A stretch of 64,000 nucleotides of DNA from Actinomycetaceae bacterium (GTDB lineage: Bacteria > Actinomycetota > Actinomycetes > Actinomycetales > Actinomycetaceae), in assembly GCA_030538185.1 (NCBI GenBank), contig JAUNUK010000002.1:124001-188000 (forward strand), read 5' to 3'. The notes under the pieces were generated by a model, which ran no database searches, was not told where the DNA came from, and saw only the letters and a list, made by a program, of their open reading frames with translations. The translations under genes and the position numbers were made by a program. Each line of letters opens with the position of its first letter. The first letter of the stretch is position 1. Shown here piece by piece: positions 28,801 through 38,303 of this stretch.

Positions 28801-29865
28801 ATGGTATCCACCTGCCTCATTACCGGAGGTGCAGGTTTTATTGGCTGCGCAATATCTCATGACCTGGTCAATCGCTTCGATCGGGTCATTGCTTTTGACT
28901 CGCTTCTGCCGCAGGTTCACGCCAGGCAAGAACGCCCAGAGGACCTGGACCCCAGGGCAGAGTTCGTCAAGGGCGACGTAACAAAAGCCGAAGACTGGGA
29001 TGCCTTGCTGTGCGAGGTCAAACCCACGGTTATTGTTCACCTGGCTGCCGAAACCGGGACGGGCCAGTCTTTGATGAACTCCACCATGCACGCCATGGTG
29101 AACGTCGTGGGCACAACCCAGATGCTCGATGCCCTGGTCCGCAACGAGGCCATGCCTAAAAAAATCGTTTTGGCTTCCTCGCGCGCAGTTTACGGCGAAG
29201 GCCTGTGGATGGACGCCCAAGGAAACACCAGCTACCCAGGTGGCCGCACACATGCCATGTTGCAGGACGCGACCTGGGATTTCCCCGGCCTCAAACCCTG
29301 CCCACAAAACTCCGCCAGGGTGGAGCCCTCGCCCTCGAATGTCTATGCCAGCACGAAACTGGCCCAAGAAAACCTGCTGACCTCCTGGGGTGGCTCAATG
29401 GGGGTCGACATTGTGCGCTTCCGTCTGCAAAACGTTTACGGGCCAGGTCAGTCTTTGACGAACCCCTACACCGGCATCGTTTCGCTCTTTGCGCGCGTGG
29501 CCAAAGCGGGCGAATCGATCCCCGTCTATGAAGACGGCGACATTGTCCGTGATTTCGTGTTCATCACAGACGTGGCTGCTGCGATTGTGGCTGGCGTCTT
29601 GACCTCGGGCACCAACGAGCACGCCTACGACATCGGCCTGGGTGAAAGAACCACGATCTTGCAGGTTGCACATATTATGGCCAAACATTACGGCGCTCCT
29701 GAGCCTCACATTAACGGCCAATTCCGCGACGGGGACGTGCGCGCTGCCTGGGCCACCATTGATGCCTCGAAGGAGGCCCTTGGCTGGGAGCCCAAGGTCA
29801 GTGTTGAAGAGGGCATCAACCGTCTGTGCGACTGGATTGACGCGGAGGCCGAAAAATCAGCGTGA
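28801..29865 (+). CDS. extended SDR epimerase, candidate dTDP-L-rhamnose 4-epimerase
   Basis: A 354-residue NAD-dependent SDR with GGAGFIGCAIS at residues 9-19, ASSRAVYGEG near 125, and the catalytic NVYASTKLAQE near 180. The segments LLPQVHARQERPEDL, GTGQSLMNSTMH and NVYGPGQSLTNPY are those I associate with the Tll/WbiB group, which convert dTDP-L-rhamnose to dTDP-6-deoxy-L-talose; 6-deoxytalose is a reported wall sugar in some Actinomyces. That assignment is by recognition of motifs and needs testing; a general nucleotide-sugar epimerase is the safe call. It overlaps wzm by 4 bases, so its product is probably used in the ABC-exported glycan. Confidence 0.7.
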   Translation: MVSTCLITGGAGFIGCAISHDLVNRFDRVIAFDSLLPQVHARQERPEDLDPRAEFVKGDVTKAEDWDALLCEVKPTVIVHLAAETGTGQSLMNSTMHAMVNVVGTTQMLDALVRNEAMPKKIVLASSRAVYGEGLWMDAQGNTSYPGGRTHAMLQDATWDFPGLKPCPQNSARVEPSPSNVYASTKLAQENLLTSWGGSMGVDIVRFRLQNVYGPGQSLTNPYTGIVSLFARVAKAGESIPVYEDGDIVRDFVFITDVAAAIVAGVLTSGTNEHAYDIGLGERTTILQVAHIMAKHYGAPEPHINGQFRDGDVRAAWATIDASKEALGWEPKVSVEEGINRLCDWIDAEAEKSA

Positions 29866-30731
29866 AAAAGGAGTCAAGGCGGGAGGACGTGAGCAACTTT
29901 CGTCACGTCCTCAACCTCACCTTGACCTTGGCGAAAAGAGAAGTCACCTCTGAGTACAAGGGCACAGCCTTGGGGCGTGTTTGGTCCTTGATTAATCCTC
30001 TGGCGACCATTGCGGTTTTCGCAATTATTTTCGGCGTCGTATTCAGGGGCCGGGTCGAACCTGGTCTGAACTCTGGGATTGACTCTTTTGCTCTGTGGAT
30101 TGGCATTGGGGTCCTGTCCTGGACTTTTCTATCCACGGGCATTATCAAGGGCATGAATGCCCTAGTGGCAAACGCGGGACTCTTGACCAAGGTGTACTTC
30201 CCTCGCTATGTCCTGGTGGTTTCAGCCATGCTGGCGCTGTGCTTTAACTTCTCTTTCGAGGTCATAGTCATGGTCTTGGTCATGGGCCTCGTTGGTGGCC
30301 CACAGCTCTTGTTGTACGTGCCCATGCTCTTGGTGGTCGTGGTCTTGACTGCCCTGTTTTCTACGGGGCTCGGGCTGACATTATCCGTGGCCACCGTGTA
30401 CTTCCGCGATATTCGTCATCTGTGGGGAATCTTCAACCAGGTCTGGATGTATGCCTCGGGCGTGATTTTTCCGATTTCCATGCTGGCAACCGTGCAGGAG
30501 TCCCTGTTTGAAAAGGGCTGGCAGCTAGGTGGTGGCCCAATACCCCTGACGACTATCTTTAGAGCCAATCCGGCAGAGATGTATCTGGAGGGATTCCGTT
30601 CAATCCTCTATGACTTCGCCACGCCTCCCTGGGAGGTCTGGGCCTCAATGCTGGGCTGGGCTCTGGCCTCAATGGTTATCGGTGTTTTGGTGTTTACCAG
30701 GCACTCTGGACGCATTGTGGAGGAGCTGTGA
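29862..30731 (+). CDS. wzm: ABC-2 type polysaccharide export permease
   Basis: A 289-residue permease with six predicted helices after an amphipathic start (LAKREVTSEYKGTALGRVWSL at about residues 23-43, with EYKGTALG being typical for Wzm/TagG proteins). It forms the channel for an undecaprenyl-linked polysaccharide, with the ATPase encoded next. The chosen GTG overlaps the SDR stop; a second GTG at 29889 has GGGAGG almost touching it, so the exact start is uncertain. The gene overlaps wzt by 4 bases. Confidence 0.9.
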   Translation: MKKESRREDVSNFRHVLNLTLTLAKREVTSEYKGTALGRVWSLINPLATIAVFAIIFGVVFRGRVEPGLNSGIDSFALWIGIGVLSWTFLSTGIIKGMNALVANAGLLTKVYFPRYVLVVSAMLALCFNFSFEVIVMVLVMGLVGGPQLLLYVPMLLVVVVLTALFSTGLGLTLSVATVYFRDIRHLWGIFNQVWMYASGVIFPISMLATVQESLFEKGWQLGGGPIPLTTIFRANPAEMYLEGFRSILYDFATPPWEVWASMLGWALASMVIGVLVFTRHSGRIVEEL

Positions 30732-32122
30732 GCACTACGAATCCCGTTTCCTTCGGGTCTGGTGACGATATTGCGGTCCAGGTTGAGGACGTAGCGAAGG
30801 TCTTTCGTGTCTACAAGGAGCGCAACCAGTCCATTAAAGGCTCTTTGCTGCGGCGAGGACGCGCCCATTTTGAAGAGTTCCATGCTTTACGTGACATCAA
30901 TTTGCAGATCCCTCAAGGCAAGACTTTTGGATTGCTTGGGCACAATGGTTCCGGCAAGTCGACCCTGCTAAAGTGCATAGCCAAAATACTCACCCCGGAT
31001 ACAGGAAAAATAACTTCCCGAGGGCGAATAGCTGCCATGCTGGAGGTCGGCTCCGGTTTCCATCCAGAACTTTCTGGGCGTGAAAACGTGTATCTCAACG
31101 GCGCAATCCTAGGCATGTCTAAGGCCGAGATCGACAAGAAATTTGACCAAATAGTTGACTTCTCAGGGGTTGAACACTTTATTGACCAACCGGTCAAGAA
31201 CTATTCCTCGGGCATGTATGTACGTTTAGGCTTCGCCGTTTCCATTCACGTAGAGCCAGATATTCTGCTGGTCGACGAGGTCTTGGCTGTAGGGGATATG
31301 GAGTTCCAAGAAAAGTGCATGGACAAGTTCGCGCAGTTCAAAGAGGAGGGACGCACTGTTATTGTGGTTTCTCACGGCCTAGAACAGATGCGTACTTTCT
31401 GTGATGAGGCTGCTTGGCTGGAGCACGGGGTCCTAAAAGATGTTGGACCTGCCGCCCAGATTGTCGACGCATACTCGGATGTCGTGCGTGGGGCAGTCAG
31501 CGTCCAGGGCGGAGGCACACGTTTTGGTACAGGTGAGGCCATCATTACAGGGCTGGAGTGGCTCGATGATCAAGGCAGGCAGTCGTTAAAGAATTTCACC
31601 GGGGAAAACGTGCGTATCAAGCTGTCCTACGAGGCAAAGGCACGCATTGAGGCCCCTGTCTTTGGCGTCTCGGTGGACACCCGTGAAGGCTACTGGGTAT
31701 GGGGCCTACACGGCCATGATGCCAACTTTGTTCCCGAGGCTATTGAGCCTGGTCCAGGTTCTTTAGAGATTGTCATTCCTCATCTGCCTTTGCGGCCCGC
31801 TTCATACACCTTGTCTGCATCGATCCAAAACAAGGACATGACGAAGGTCATTGATGCGTGGCAGAAAGCTCTGCGATTTGAGGTCTTGCCCGGCCCTGGA
31901 ATGGAATCGGGTGGGGTTGTCGTCTTTGGTGCACACTTTGAAAACCTCAAACCTGAGCGTCCCATGATTGACATTCCGCAGCGTACTCGGAGTCAATGGG
32001 AGGAACTCGCTGTCAGGCAGGTCGATGAGGAAGACAAGGCTGCTGAGTTGGAAGAGGCAGCCCGCCTTGTCGAGGCCCTGGAAGCCCGGGATGCCGCTAC
32101 TGGGGAAGCCATGCAAGGCTAA
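30728..32122 (+). CDS. wzt: ABC transporter ATPase with Wzt C-terminal carbohydrate-binding domain
   Basis: A 464-residue protein. The ATPase part (about 10-250) has Walker A GHNGSGKST, signature YSSGMYVRLGFA, Walker B DILLVDEVLAVGD and a switch His in VVSHG. Residues about 265-390 form a beta-sandwich of the Wzt C-terminal type (SVDTREGYWVWG, LPLRPASYTLSASI), which in Gram-negative O9a-type systems recognises the finished chain end. That implies the polymer is completed and tagged before export. The last 50 residues are charged and probably helical. Coupled to wzm. A CCGAGGGCG copy lies at 31018. Confidence 0.92.
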   Translation: MSTTNPVSFGSGDDIAVQVEDVAKVFRVYKERNQSIKGSLLRRGRAHFEEFHALRDINLQIPQGKTFGLLGHNGSGKSTLLKCIAKILTPDTGKITSRGRIAAMLEVGSGFHPELSGRENVYLNGAILGMSKAEIDKKFDQIVDFSGVEHFIDQPVKNYSSGMYVRLGFAVSIHVEPDILLVDEVLAVGDMEFQEKCMDKFAQFKEEGRTVIVVSHGLEQMRTFCDEAAWLEHGVLKDVGPAAQIVDAYSDVVRGAVSVQGGGTRFGTGEAIITGLEWLDDQGRQSLKNFTGENVRIKLSYEAKARIEAPVFGVSVDTREGYWVWGLHGHDANFVPEAIEPGPGSLEIVIPHLPLRPASYTLSASIQNKDMTKVIDAWQKALRFEVLPGPGMESGGVVVFGAHFENLKPERPMIDIPQRTRSQWEELAVRQVDEEDKAAELEEAARLVEALEARDAATGEAMQG

Positions 32123-32159
32123 ATGCCCAGATCAAAGCCGTGCAGCGCCTCCAGGGTTG

Positions 32160-33233
32160 CTAGTTAGCCTGCTTTTCCTTACTGCCCAAGACTTTCTTGA
32201 GTGCACCGGCAACGCCCCTATCCACAAGGACATCGGTGTTATTGAGGGTTTTGAGACTCATCTCCAAGATGGGGCCAATCGCCTTGTGTAGTTCGTCCAA
32301 AGAGGTTTTGAGCTGTGAAATCTCTTCATTTTGTGCCAAGAGAGCTTTCACAAGATCCGCATGAATTGCTTCATTCGCCCTCGTCCTGTCTGCGTATTGG
32401 TGTGCCGATTGTTCTGAAAGCCTGCGGTAAAGCTCAGCAATCAGCAAAGGTGTGGACAGGTCTGCAAGTTGTCCGGGGCGCAGGGCGGCACGCAGGTAGT
32501 CATCCCGGATGGTCACGTTATATGAGTTGTGGCTGGTGGCATCCGTGACGATTGAGTTGCCGAGATCTTCGTCCAGGGTCGTGCGGTGATGCCAATGTGC
32601 CAAGGGTGCACCATCGATAAAGCCCATGGGACCTTTGGAAAGCATGCGCAGGTTGAACTCCCAGTCGGCTAAAACCGGCAGGCGCCCATCCCAGTGTCCG
32701 ACCTCGTCTGCAATGACGCGGCGTAGTAACTGAGAGATGGGCGGGGCGTAGTTTTGGATCAGGGTCTCTATGAGGGACATTTGTGTTACGGCCCCGGCCA
32801 GGATTTCTCGGTTGACTTCCCGGATCGCCTCGCCTTCAACAACCTCGTGGATTAGGTCTGTGCGCACGCTTACGGCAACATCCTGGGGGTGTTCATCGAG
32901 GTACTTGACCGTCCGTTCCAAAAAGTCCGCTTCCCAAGAATCGTCGTCGTCGTGTATCGCGAAATATGGGGCGGCCGTGGCGTCTAAGGCTTCCAAACCA
33001 ATGTTCATGGCCGCTTCTCGGCCAGAAGATACGGGGTTATCGATGAGGCGAACCCGGCTGCGCGCACCTTCTTCCATGGCATCGATCAGGGCCTGAACAG
33101 GGGCCAAATCGCCTGCGTCATTGACGACCACCTGTGTGTAGTCCGTAAAGCTCTGTTTTGCCACGGACTCTAAGGCGCGTTTGAGTAAAACGGGGCGATT
33201 CTTGGTGCGGGTAATAATGGAGACGTGTGTCAC
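32160..33233 (-). CDS. GT2 glycosyltransferase with C-terminal coiled coil
   Basis: A 357-residue GT-A enzyme: SIITRTKNRP at residues 5-14, VVVNDAGD near 36, and an unusually acidic IHDDDDSWEADF near 93 as metal site. After the catalytic domain (to about 270), a heptad-like region (about 285-335) suggests a coiled coil for partner binding. It is the last gene of a leftward set of three glycosyltransferases (35435 to 32160), 32 bases after the previous one. Donor and acceptor are unknown. Confidence 0.83.
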   Translation of the reverse strand: MTHVSIITRTKNRPVLLKRALESVAKQSFTDYTQVVVNDAGDLAPVQALIDAMEEGARSRVRLIDNPVSSGREAAMNIGLEALDATAAPYFAIHDDDDSWEADFLERTVKYLDEHPQDVAVSVRTDLIHEVVEGEAIREVNREILAGAVTQMSLIETLIQNYAPPISQLLRRVIADEVGHWDGRLPVLADWEFNLRMLSKGPMGFIDGAPLAHWHHRTTLDEDLGNSIVTDATSHNSYNVTIRDDYLRAALRPGQLADLSTPLLIAELYRRLSEQSAHQYADRTRANEAIHADLVKALLAQNEEISQLKTSLDELHKAIGPILEMSLKTLNNTDVLVDRGVAGALKKVLGSKEKQAN

Positions 33234-33265
33234 CTCTGACCTCCAATGGTTTCAGTGTGTTCAGC

Positions 33266-34294
33266 CTATCTTGGCTGAGTCCTTTGTGGGTGAGGTGCGC
33301 GGTTTCGTGCGCGCCACAAACCTGGAAATCGGGCCAAGGCTTGAAAGAAGCCTTGTAATTGGGCTCCCAAGAGTCTGGGCTGTACCGATCGGTCCAAGAT
33401 CCCAAAGGCTGTGCGTCCAAGCCCGGCCTTGGCACGGAGCCAAGCCTTTGCCAGGTCCTTTTTTGAGGCATGTAAAGTGGCGGTGAGCAGCCGGTTTCTA
33501 GTGTTGCAGCGCACAAAAAGCGGGCTTGTCACGCCGGCGGAGCCACCGTGTGCGTGGTGGGCAATCGCCTTGGCCGCGTATTCGATTCCCCAGCCGGCCT
33601 TGCGCAAGCGATAGGACAGTTCGAGGTCCTCGTAGTACATGAAGAAGTCTTCACGCATGAGCCCCACCTCGTCCAGTGCGTCTGCGCGCAGGGCACAGGC
33701 GCCACCGCAGAAAGCGAAAACCTCGCGGGGGGCAGTCCAGTCGCCTGCTGGCCGCAGCCAGTCCCTGTCCATCCCGTTGCCCCAGGCGTCGACGATGCCT
33801 CCGGTGGAATTCGTCAGTACCTGTCCGTGTTGCCCCTCGGTCCTCACCCAGGCATTGCCTTCTTTGTCGATCAAGGCGTGGGGGTGTCGCGGGCTGCTTG
33901 GTCGCCACAGACCTTGCAGAACAATGTGCGCGCTGATGGCACCTAGTTTTGCATCCTTGTCCAGAGGGGCGGTTATCTCACACAAGAAATCCGCCTCGAC
34001 TACGGCATCATTGTTGACCAGCACATAGTAGTCGGCCTTCCTGGCCTCGATCCCTGTATTGACGCCCGCGGCAAAGCCGCCGTTATCTTCGCGACACAAC
34101 AATTCTTCGGGGGCAAGATTATTTCGCAGGCTTTCCACGGAGTCGTCTTGGGAACCATTGTCCACAACCAACAGTTTCGCTTTCCCCCCGTAATTGTCGA
34201 GGGCGGGGCGCAGGGATTCGGCGCATGCCAGGGTCGTGGCGGCATTGTGCCAGTTGACGACGATGACGCAGAGTTCTTTTCGATGTTCAGGCAC
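33266..34294 (-). CDS. GT2 glycosyltransferase, rhamnosyltransferase-like
   Basis: A 342-residue GT-A enzyme with the pattern of WbbL-type rhamnosyltransferases: VIVVNWHNAATT (about 10-21), VVDNGSQDDS, DNGGFAAGVNTGI, YVLVNNDAVVE, FCGGACALRADAL and the acceptor-side MREDFFMYYEDLELSYRL. The donor is plausibly dTDP-rhamnose given rmlABC nearby, but this is inferred. Its start overlaps the end of the GT4 gene by 8 bases. Confidence 0.83.
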   Translation of the reverse strand: MPEHRKELCVIVVNWHNAATTLACAESLRPALDNYGGKAKLLVVDNGSQDDSVESLRNNLAPEELLCREDNGGFAAGVNTGIEARKADYYVLVNNDAVVEADFLCEITAPLDKDAKLGAISAHIVLQGLWRPSSPRHPHALIDKEGNAWVRTEGQHGQVLTNSTGGIVDAWGNGMDRDWLRPAGDWTAPREVFAFCGGACALRADALDEVGLMREDFFMYYEDLELSYRLRKAGWGIEYAAKAIAHHAHGGSAGVTSPLFVRCNTRNRLLTATLHASKKDLAKAWLRAKAGLGRTAFGILDRSVQPRLLGAQLQGFFQALARFPGLWRARNRAPHPQRTQPR

Positions 34295-35435
34295 GTGCGG
34301 CTACCTTTTTATAGACCTCAATATGCTGCTGTGCGGCAGCATCCCATGTGAAGCCTTTGGCTCTCTGAAGCCCAAGAGATCCCAGGGAATCTTTGTCTTG
34401 TTCCAAGATGGCACCCACGGCTTCAGCCTGGCCTTGGGCGTCCAGTGCATCAACCAGGAAACCAGTGTCGCCCATAACCTCTGCCATAGAGGTGTTTGCA
34501 GCCGAGATCACCGGGGTGCCAGCGGCCATGGCCTCCAAGACCGGCAGACCAAAACCCTCCCAAATCGAAGGGAAAGTAAAGAGTCTGGCCGCCTTGTAGG
34601 CAGCCTGCAATTGAGCGTCCGTGACTTTTCCAGTCAAGTGGATGCGCTCCATTAGAGGGGCAGGAATGTTGATGCCGCTATCTCCCCATCCTTTTGGACC
34701 GATCAGTACAAGGTCGACTTCGGGGTAGTCGCCTGCAATGAGTTCATAAGACTTGAGGACCGTGCTCAGATTTTTGCGAGGCTCAAAGGTCCCGCACCAC
34801 ATGATGAAATCTTTGCGGATGCCAAAATCACGTCTAAAGGCTTCTACCTCGGCCTCGGTGGCAGTATTTGGCGCAACCCCGTGCTCAATCACATGGAGGC
34901 GTTCAGGTTCTAGACCCTCATGGATACAGTGATCGCCTGTTGCTTCAGAGGGCACAATCACGGCGGCTGCAAGGTCCAAGGTGCGCTTCCACGCATCCTT
35001 AAAGAAGGACACGCCGTGTCGGGTGAAGTGGCTCGGGTCCTTCAAGAACGCCAAGTCGTGCACGGTGACCACCAGGGGCAGCCTGGTGGCAGGGATCGCC
35101 CAGGTTGTTGCATGTACCAGGTCAAGATCTGGGACTTTGCTTTCCACGCGCGGCCACGACAGCCGCCTCCAGGTTTCATAGAGAACTTGACGGGGCCAGG
35201 GAAAGGCGCGGTAGGGGATAGGTCCCAAGGCTGAGTAATCCTTGTGTTTGGCGCTTAAACCCGTTATTGATATCTCATCTACGCCACTTAGAGCTTGAGT
35301 GAGTTCGACAATGTAGCGTCCCGAACCTCCAGGGACAGGCTGGAACAGTTGTTCCACAACCATGCCGATCTTCAGGGGGGAGGGGAAACTCTGCGCGTGG
35401 CTCACCCCACTAGGGTAGTTCGCTTCGACAAACAT
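34287..35435 (-). CDS. GT4 glycosyltransferase
   Basis: A 382-residue GT-B enzyme with QLFQPVPGGSGRYIVEL near the start (glycine-rich acceptor loop), HATTWAIP, IVPSEATG, MWCGTFEPRKNLSTVL (donor domain entry) and PSIWEGFGLPVLEAMAAGTPV with the GT4 E-x7-E site. It is clearly related to the divergent GT4 at 35459, and the two probably arose by duplication. Its ATG is 23 bases from the start of that gene, and the two share an overlapping -10 region. Confidence 0.9.
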   Translation of the reverse strand: MFVEANYPSGVSHAQSFPSPLKIGMVVEQLFQPVPGGSGRYIVELTQALSGVDEISITGLSAKHKDYSALGPIPYRAFPWPRQVLYETWRRLSWPRVESKVPDLDLVHATTWAIPATRLPLVVTVHDLAFLKDPSHFTRHGVSFFKDAWKRTLDLAAAVIVPSEATGDHCIHEGLEPERLHVIEHGVAPNTATEAEVEAFRRDFGIRKDFIMWCGTFEPRKNLSTVLKSYELIAGDYPEVDLVLIGPKGWGDSGINIPAPLMERIHLTGKVTDAQLQAAYKAARLFTFPSIWEGFGLPVLEAMAAGTPVISAANTSMAEVMGDTGFLVDALDAQGQAEAVGAILEQDKDSLGSLGLQRAKGFTWDAAAQQHIEVYKKVAARA

Positions 35436-35446
35436 CTCACGGCGTT

Positions 35447-35453
35447 TAGGCTA
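35447..35453. promoter_or_regulatory. overlapping bidirectional -10 boxes
   Basis: The 7 bases TAGGCTA read as TAGGCT on the plus strand and TAGCCT on the minus strand. Both fit TANNNT. The plus-strand box is followed by 6 bases and the GTG of the rightward GT4 gene (leaderless pattern); the minus-strand box is 12 bases before the ATG of the leftward GT4 gene. With only 23 bases between the two coding regions, the promoters must overlap. Confidence 0.6.
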
Positions 35454-35458
35454 GAGGC

Positions 35459-36610
35459 GTGAAAATACTACTTGATGCCACAGCCATCCCCCCGTCCTTG
35501 GCAGGAGTTGGCAGGTACGTCGACGAGATTGCGCCTGCTCTCATCAATGAGGGCGTCGATATGACTGTGGTCTGCCAAGAAAGTTATTCTCAACGTGCCA
35601 GGACATATGCCGGAAACGAAAAAGTTATTGCTCTGGGTAAGGAGTATGAACCGCGATCCCGGCGGATGCGTTGGGAACAGATGGAACTGCCGCGGCTTAT
35701 TAGCTCCCTTGACGTAGATCTGTTGTTGTCCCCTCACTACACGATGCCTCACAAGCGACTCAAAAACCTTCGTGGTGAGCAGATCCCGACAGTTGTTACT
35801 CTGCACGATGCAACGTTCTTTACAATGCCCGAGGTCCACACCTGGCTCAAACGCTACTTTTTCCGTTACGCCACAAAGTATGCAACCCGTAGGGCTGCAC
35901 ACCTCATCGTCCCCTCCCGGGCAACCCGTGATGAAGTCATCAGGTTCACTCAGGCCAGCGAGTCACAATTCACAGTTGCCTACCACGGTGTTGATCACAA
36001 GCGCTTTCACAGCGTGACAGATGAGCAAAAGCAGCGCGTAGCGCAAAGCCTTGGCCTGGGCGATAGCGCATATATTGCATTTCTTGGACTGATCGAACCA
36101 CGCAAAAACGTACCTGCCTTAATCCGCGCCTGGGTGCAGGCGTGCAGCGATATGCCCCAGCCTCCTGCCCTCGTCCTAGCGGGTTCCAAAGGTTGGGATA
36201 CAACGGTTGAGGCCGAGATGGAAAAGGTGCCACCTCACCTGCGGGTTTTAGCCCCAGGTTACCTCCCGCTTGAAGACCTCCCCGGATTCTTAGCAGGCGC
36301 GCACATCGTGGCATACCCATCACTAGGGGAAGGCTTTGGCTTGCCTGTTTTAGAGGCCATGGCTTGTGGGGCGGCAGTGCTCACAACCCGAAAACTCTCG
36401 CTTCCTGAGGTAGGCGGCGATGCGGTGGAATACTGTGGAACAGATGTTCCAGACATAGCCCAAGGCATACGCACACTGCTGTCTGACGAGCAACGCCGCA
36501 TTGAGTTAGGCGCCTTGGGAATGGAGCGCGCCCAAGGATTCACCTGGAAAGCAGCAGCTGGCCAACACCTAGAGGCATTTCGTGCCGCCCTCGGAAATGG
36601 GAAAAACTAA
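35459..36610 (+). CDS. GT4 glycosyltransferase
   Basis: A 383-residue GT-B enzyme: DATAIPPSLAGVGRYVDEI at residues 6-24 (mannosyl/rhamnosyltransferase-type acceptor loop), SPHYTMPHK, TLHDATFFTMPE, IVPSRATRDEV, FLGLIEPRKNVPALI and PSLGEGFGLPVLEAMACGA with the E-x7-E site. It is a paralogue of the leftward GT4 at 34287. The GTG start has no Shine-Dalgarno sequence and fits the leaderless pattern. It overlaps the convergent rmlC by 4 bases. A CCGAGGGCG copy (36586, minus) lies near its 3' end. Confidence 0.9.
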   Translation: MKILLDATAIPPSLAGVGRYVDEIAPALINEGVDMTVVCQESYSQRARTYAGNEKVIALGKEYEPRSRRMRWEQMELPRLISSLDVDLLLSPHYTMPHKRLKNLRGEQIPTVVTLHDATFFTMPEVHTWLKRYFFRYATKYATRRAAHLIVPSRATRDEVIRFTQASESQFTVAYHGVDHKRFHSVTDEQKQRVAQSLGLGDSAYIAFLGLIEPRKNVPALIRAWVQACSDMPQPPALVLAGSKGWDTTVEAEMEKVPPHLRVLAPGYLPLEDLPGFLAGAHIVAYPSLGEGFGLPVLEAMACGAAVLTTRKLSLPEVGGDAVEYCGTDVPDIAQGIRTLLSDEQRRIELGALGMERAQGFTWKAAAGQHLEAFRAALGNGKN

Positions 36611-37242
36611 GCTTGTCCGAAAGAGGCGCGCAAGTCCTGGGCAAAAGCCTGGCAGTCGTTCCAGGTGGGCAGGATGCCTTGCGACAAAGCCTCGGATAGC
36701 CCAGGGGCTGCCGTGTCCTTATCCGACAACAAGACCTCCAAAGGATTGCCGTCAACGTCCTTATCTGGCCATGTCAAAGCCACCTCAGGGCAAGTTGGGT
36801 TAATGCCGAACTCGCGGCCAGGATTGTAGCCTTCGGAACACAGGTACATCACCGTCGAGTTATCTTTCAGTGAGACAAAGCAGTGGCCCAGGCCCTCGGA
36901 TAAGTAGATTGCCCGGCGCGTGACATCGTCCAAAAGAACCGAATCCCATGTGCCAAACGTGGGGGAACCTTCGCGTATGTCGATGGCGAAATCCAAGACA
37001 GCACCACTGGGGCACATGACGTATTTGGCCTGGCTGGGGGGTACTTGGGCAAAGTGGATGCCGCGTACAACCCCTGCCTTTGAGACGGAGCAGTTGACCT
37101 GTGCCAGGTTCAAGGCGTGCCCCATGTGCTGAGCAAAGACGGGTGCCTTGAATACTTCGGTGAACACACCTCTGGGGTCGGGAAACTGTTTTGGCGTGAT
37201 CTCCCAAGCCCCTGGCACGGATAACTCGCGGTACTCCATCAT
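36607..37242 (-). CDS. rmlC: dTDP-4-dehydrorhamnose 3,5-epimerase
   Basis: A 211-residue cupin-type epimerase, the third step of dTDP-L-rhamnose synthesis. Conserved parts are PDPRGVFTEVFK (about 22-33), QVNCSVSKAGVVRGIHF with the catalytic His (about 48-64), FAIDIREGSPTFG, YLSEGLGHCFVSL with the second His region, and the Tyr-containing YNPGREFGI. Two adjacent ATG codons follow AGGAGGA; the second (37239) has the better spacing. It lies 74 bases downstream of rmlA and is likely cotranscribed with it. No fusion to RmlD is present, unlike in bifidobacteria. Confidence 0.93.
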   Translation of the reverse strand: MMEYRELSVPGAWEITPKQFPDPRGVFTEVFKAPVFAQHMGHALNLAQVNCSVSKAGVVRGIHFAQVPPSQAKYVMCPSGAVLDFAIDIREGSPTFGTWDSVLLDDVTRRAIYLSEGLGHCFVSLKDNSTVMYLCSEGYNPGREFGINPTCPEVALTWPDKDVDGNPLEVLLSDKDTAAPGLSEALSQGILPTWNDCQAFAQDLRASFGQA

Positions 37243-37316
37243 TCCTCCTGGACACGCTGAACGCAGCGAAGTAGTCGTATGCGTCTAGGGTATAGCACGT
37301 CAGAAGGGACAAGGAC

Positions 37317-38186
37317 CTAGTCGTTATCTCCCAGCAGTCCCAAAAGGTACTCCCCGTACCCGGACTTCACCAGTGGCTCGGCTTTTTCACGCAGCTGCGC
37401 ATCACTCAGGAAACCGCGCCTCCACGCGACCTCCTCGGGACAGCCGATCTTCAGGCCTTGCCGGGTCTCGATGGTGCGCACAAAGGATGTCGCATCCGAT
37501 AGTGAGTCAAAGGTGCCCGTGTCCAGCCACGCTGTACCGCGCGGTAAAACCTCAACATGTAGGCGCCCGGCCTCCAGGTAGTGACGGTTCACATCGGTGA
37601 TCTCGTATTCTCCTCGTGCCGAGGGCGCGAGGTTTTTCGCAATGTCGATGACGTCGTTGTCATAGAAGTACAGGCCAGGAACCGCATAGTTGGATTTTGG
37701 TTTTTGGGGTTTTTCCTCAATGGACAGAGCCTTGAAATCACTGTCGAACTCAACGACACCATAGGCCTGGGGGTCATTGACGTGGTAGGCGAAAACCGCG
37801 CCACCCTCAATCGTGACGAAACGTTGTAGCTGATCGCCCATGCGAGGCCCGTAGAAAATATTGTCGCCCAGGACCAGTGCTGCAGAGTCGTTGCCAATAA
37901 AATCTGCTCCAATGACGAAGGCCTGGGCTAGACCGTTTGGTACAGCTTGCTCGGCAAAACTCAGGTTGACCCCGAATTGGGAGCCGTCCCCCAGGAGGCG
38001 ATGGAAACCTGGTGCATCATGAGGCGTTGTGATGACCAAAATGTCTTGAATGCCCGCCAACATCAGTGTTGATAAGGGGTAATAGATCATTGGCTTGTCA
38101 TAGACAGGCACAAGTTGCTTCGAAATTCCGAGGGTAATTGGGTTGAGTCGAGTTCCGGATCCTCCGGCCAAAATAATTCCACGCAT
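37317..38186 (-). CDS. rmlA: glucose-1-phosphate thymidylyltransferase
   Basis: A 290-residue nucleotidyltransferase that joins glucose-1-phosphate and dTTP to dTDP-glucose. It begins [18 protein letters not shown], the activation loop, and has [32 protein letters not shown] and [13 protein letters not shown], all standard RmlA blocks, at the usual length. The frame is open about 80 codons further upstream (to 38423), but that part has no family similarity and would overlap manA. A second ATG at 38198 is the alternative start. No ribosome site is clear. A CCGAGGGCG copy lies at 37619. Confidence 0.94.
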   Translation of the reverse strand: MRGIILAGGSGTRLNPITLGISKQLVPVYDKPMIYYPLSTLMLAGIQDILVITTPHDAPGFHRLLGDGSQFGVNLSFAEQAVPNGLAQAFVIGADFIGNDSAALVLGDNIFYGPRMGDQLQRFVTIEGGAVFAYHVNDPQAYGVVEFDSDFKALSIEEKPQKPKSNYAVPGLYFYDNDVIDIAKNLAPSARGEYEITDVNRHYLEAGRLHVEVLPRGTAWLDTGTFDSLSDATSFVRTIETRQGLKIGCPEEVAWRRGFLSDAQLREKAEPLVKSGYGEYLLGLLGDND

Positions 38187-38264
38187 AGGCTCAAGCATGG
38201 CACAAGAGAACCGAGATGTGGACGAAACACCAAAGTGGAGCCTGCGAACAGTTGTTCTCTCGCC

Positions 38265-38270
38265 TAGGCT
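38265..38270 (+). promoter_or_regulatory. -10 box of the manA promoter
   Basis: TAGGCT, the same hexamer used at 18557, 35447 and 45412, lies 33 bases before the GTG of manA. The predicted leader is about 27 bases and contains a GAGGTG ribosome site, so this promoter is not leaderless. Confidence 0.5.
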
Positions 38271-38303
38271 GGAACAGGTTGATGTAGCAATGTGAGGTGA
38301 CAT

